Shown here: positions 63,150 to 64,000 of the stretch, in pieces
Numbering within the stretch: position 1 is the first letter of the stretch
Layout of the letters: the number at the start of each line of letters is the position of its first letter
Source of the DNA: Rebecca billardiae RCC1528
Taxonomy: Eukaryota > Haptophyta
Direction of reading: 5' to 3'
Assembly (NCBI GenBank): GCA_965240325.2
Contig: OZ251252.1
Span: 886,025-950,024, forward strand
DNA length: 64,000 nt
The notes under the pieces: model-generated
Told to the model about the DNA's origin: nothing
The model's database searches: none
Seen by the model: only the letters and a program-made list of their open reading frames with translations
Position numbers and translations under genes: made by a program

Positions 63150-63990
63150 GGGGGCGCACATCGGGGTGGTAAGTGAGGTGCCGGTGCGCTGCCGTCCGTC
63201 GTGCGCGCTCCTCGCTCATCTCCACCTGCTTCGCTCGAGCGTGGGCGCGCTCGGCGCTGTCTGCCTCGCTCGCGCGCGAGCGCATTTTGGCGCTGGACGA
63301 GACTCGTGCGCATCCATGCTGCTTCTGCGTCCATCGGCAGCGTCCGGCGGCTGGGCGCACGGCGGGGCGGCGCCAGCGGGCGTGTGTCGGGCACGCTCCA
63401 CGCTCCTCACCAGCTGCTGCGCGCTCGCGGGGGCGCGCTCAACAACACGCTCCTCACCAGCTGCTGCGCGCTTGCGGGGGCGCGCTCAACAACACCTTCT
63501 GCCCTTCGTCCGAGCTGGAGCGCATGTCGGCGGCGCGGGCAGTGAGCGCACACATGCTGCTTCGGAACGTCGGGGTGGTAAGCGAGGTGCCGGTGCGCTG
63601 CCGTCCGTCGGGCGCGCTCCTCGCTCATCTCCACCTGCTTCGCTCGAGCGTGGGCGCGCTCGGCGCTGTCTACCTCGCTCGCGCGCGAGCGCATTTTGGC
63701 GCTGGACGAGACTCGTGCGCATCCATGCTGCTTCTGCGTCCATCGGCAGCGTCCGGCGGCTGGGCGCACGGCGGGGCGGCGCCAGCGGGCGTGTGTCGGG
63801 CACGCTCCACGCTCCTCACCAGCTGCTGCGCGCTCGAGGGGGTGCGCTCAACAACACGCTCCTCACCACCTCACCAGCTGCTGCGCGCTCGCGGGGGCGC
63901 GCTCAACAACACCTTCTGCCCTTCGTCCGAGCTGGAGCGCATGTCGGCGGCGCGGGCAGTGAGCGCACACATGCTACTTCGGCGTCCCGT
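63150..63990. repeat. Tandem repeat with a unit of about 410 bp, two full units
   Basis: The unit beginning GGGGTGGTAAG at about 63162 recurs at about 63571 with near identity over about 390 bp; the offset grows from 409 to 417 bp because of a small insertion. Each unit contains a sub-repeat of about 47 bp (CTCCTCACCAGCTGCTGCGC ... CTCAACAACA). A more diverged unit may lie at 62920-63145. The array probably continues past the window. Confidence 0.88.
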
Positions 63991-64000
63991 TCTCGGCCAT

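Noticed and set aside
63150-63990. CRISPR array
   Set aside because: The repeats are long (about 410 bp) and contiguous, without regular unique spacers, in a nuclear eukaryotic context.

Overview
This is an extremely GC-rich nuclear segment of a eukaryote. It carries spliceosomal introns, long Ala/Gly/Pro/Arg-rich proteins and no operons. The gene set is purely eukaryotic: a HECT-type ubiquitin ligase of the HUWE1/UPL/TOM1 family, the APC/C subunit CDC26, a RING-CH ligase, a homeodomain protein, CCCH zinc fingers and an EF-hand protein. One small protein has a leader that looks built for a plastid thylakoid lumen. Together these suggest a photosynthetic protist, possibly a haptophyte or pelagophyte alga; that is an inference from composition, telomere-like TTAGGG tracts and the leader peptide, not a taxonomic identification.

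Layout. 1-2168 (-): partial J-domain protein running off the left edge. 3250-6413 (-): six-exon BipA/TypA translational GTPase. 6658-8808 (-): DHH-family exopolyphosphatase/prune-like protein. 9125-9661 (-): predicted thylakoid-lumen protein. 10386-20126 (-): six-exon giant protein with two EF-hands. 20355-21461 (+): DUF2993-like secreted protein. 22731-24410 (-): PDZ protein with NPF/DLL motifs. 24584-26473 (+): sulfotransferase-like type II membrane protein. 27220-27429 (-): CDC26. 27632-28324 (-): membrane-anchored NTF2/SnoaL-like protein. 29628-30750 (+): RING-CH membrane ligase. 31456-31818 (-) and 32012-32434 (+): divergent pair of unknown small proteins. 33183-35364 (+): CCCH/RS/Gly-rich RNA-binding protein. 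36704-37180 (-): tandem ubiquitin-like protein. 37631-39292 (-): homeodomain protein. 39489-62033 (+): giant HUWE1-like ligase of about 6,650 residues. 62034-64000: non-coding, ending in a tandem repeat of about 410 bp.

Four head-to-head pairs share short upstream regions. Four genes (HUWE1-like, RING-CH, CDC26, tandem UBL) belong to ubiquitin signalling, but nothing shows they are functionally coupled.

The most unusual content lies at DNA level inside the genes. Telomere-like (CCCTAA)n tracts sit in introns and exons, and three are flanked by direct copies of local sequence. A perfect GAGATTGCAATCTC palindrome recurs in two genes. A 15-bp CTCCCGGACTC repeat recurs at several loci. Splice donors read GTGCG instead of GTAAG/GTGAG in 21 of the 27 introns I could place, and one intron is GC-AG. 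Exon boundaries were inferred by eye from reading frame, splice dinucleotides and family alignment, so they need transcript support.
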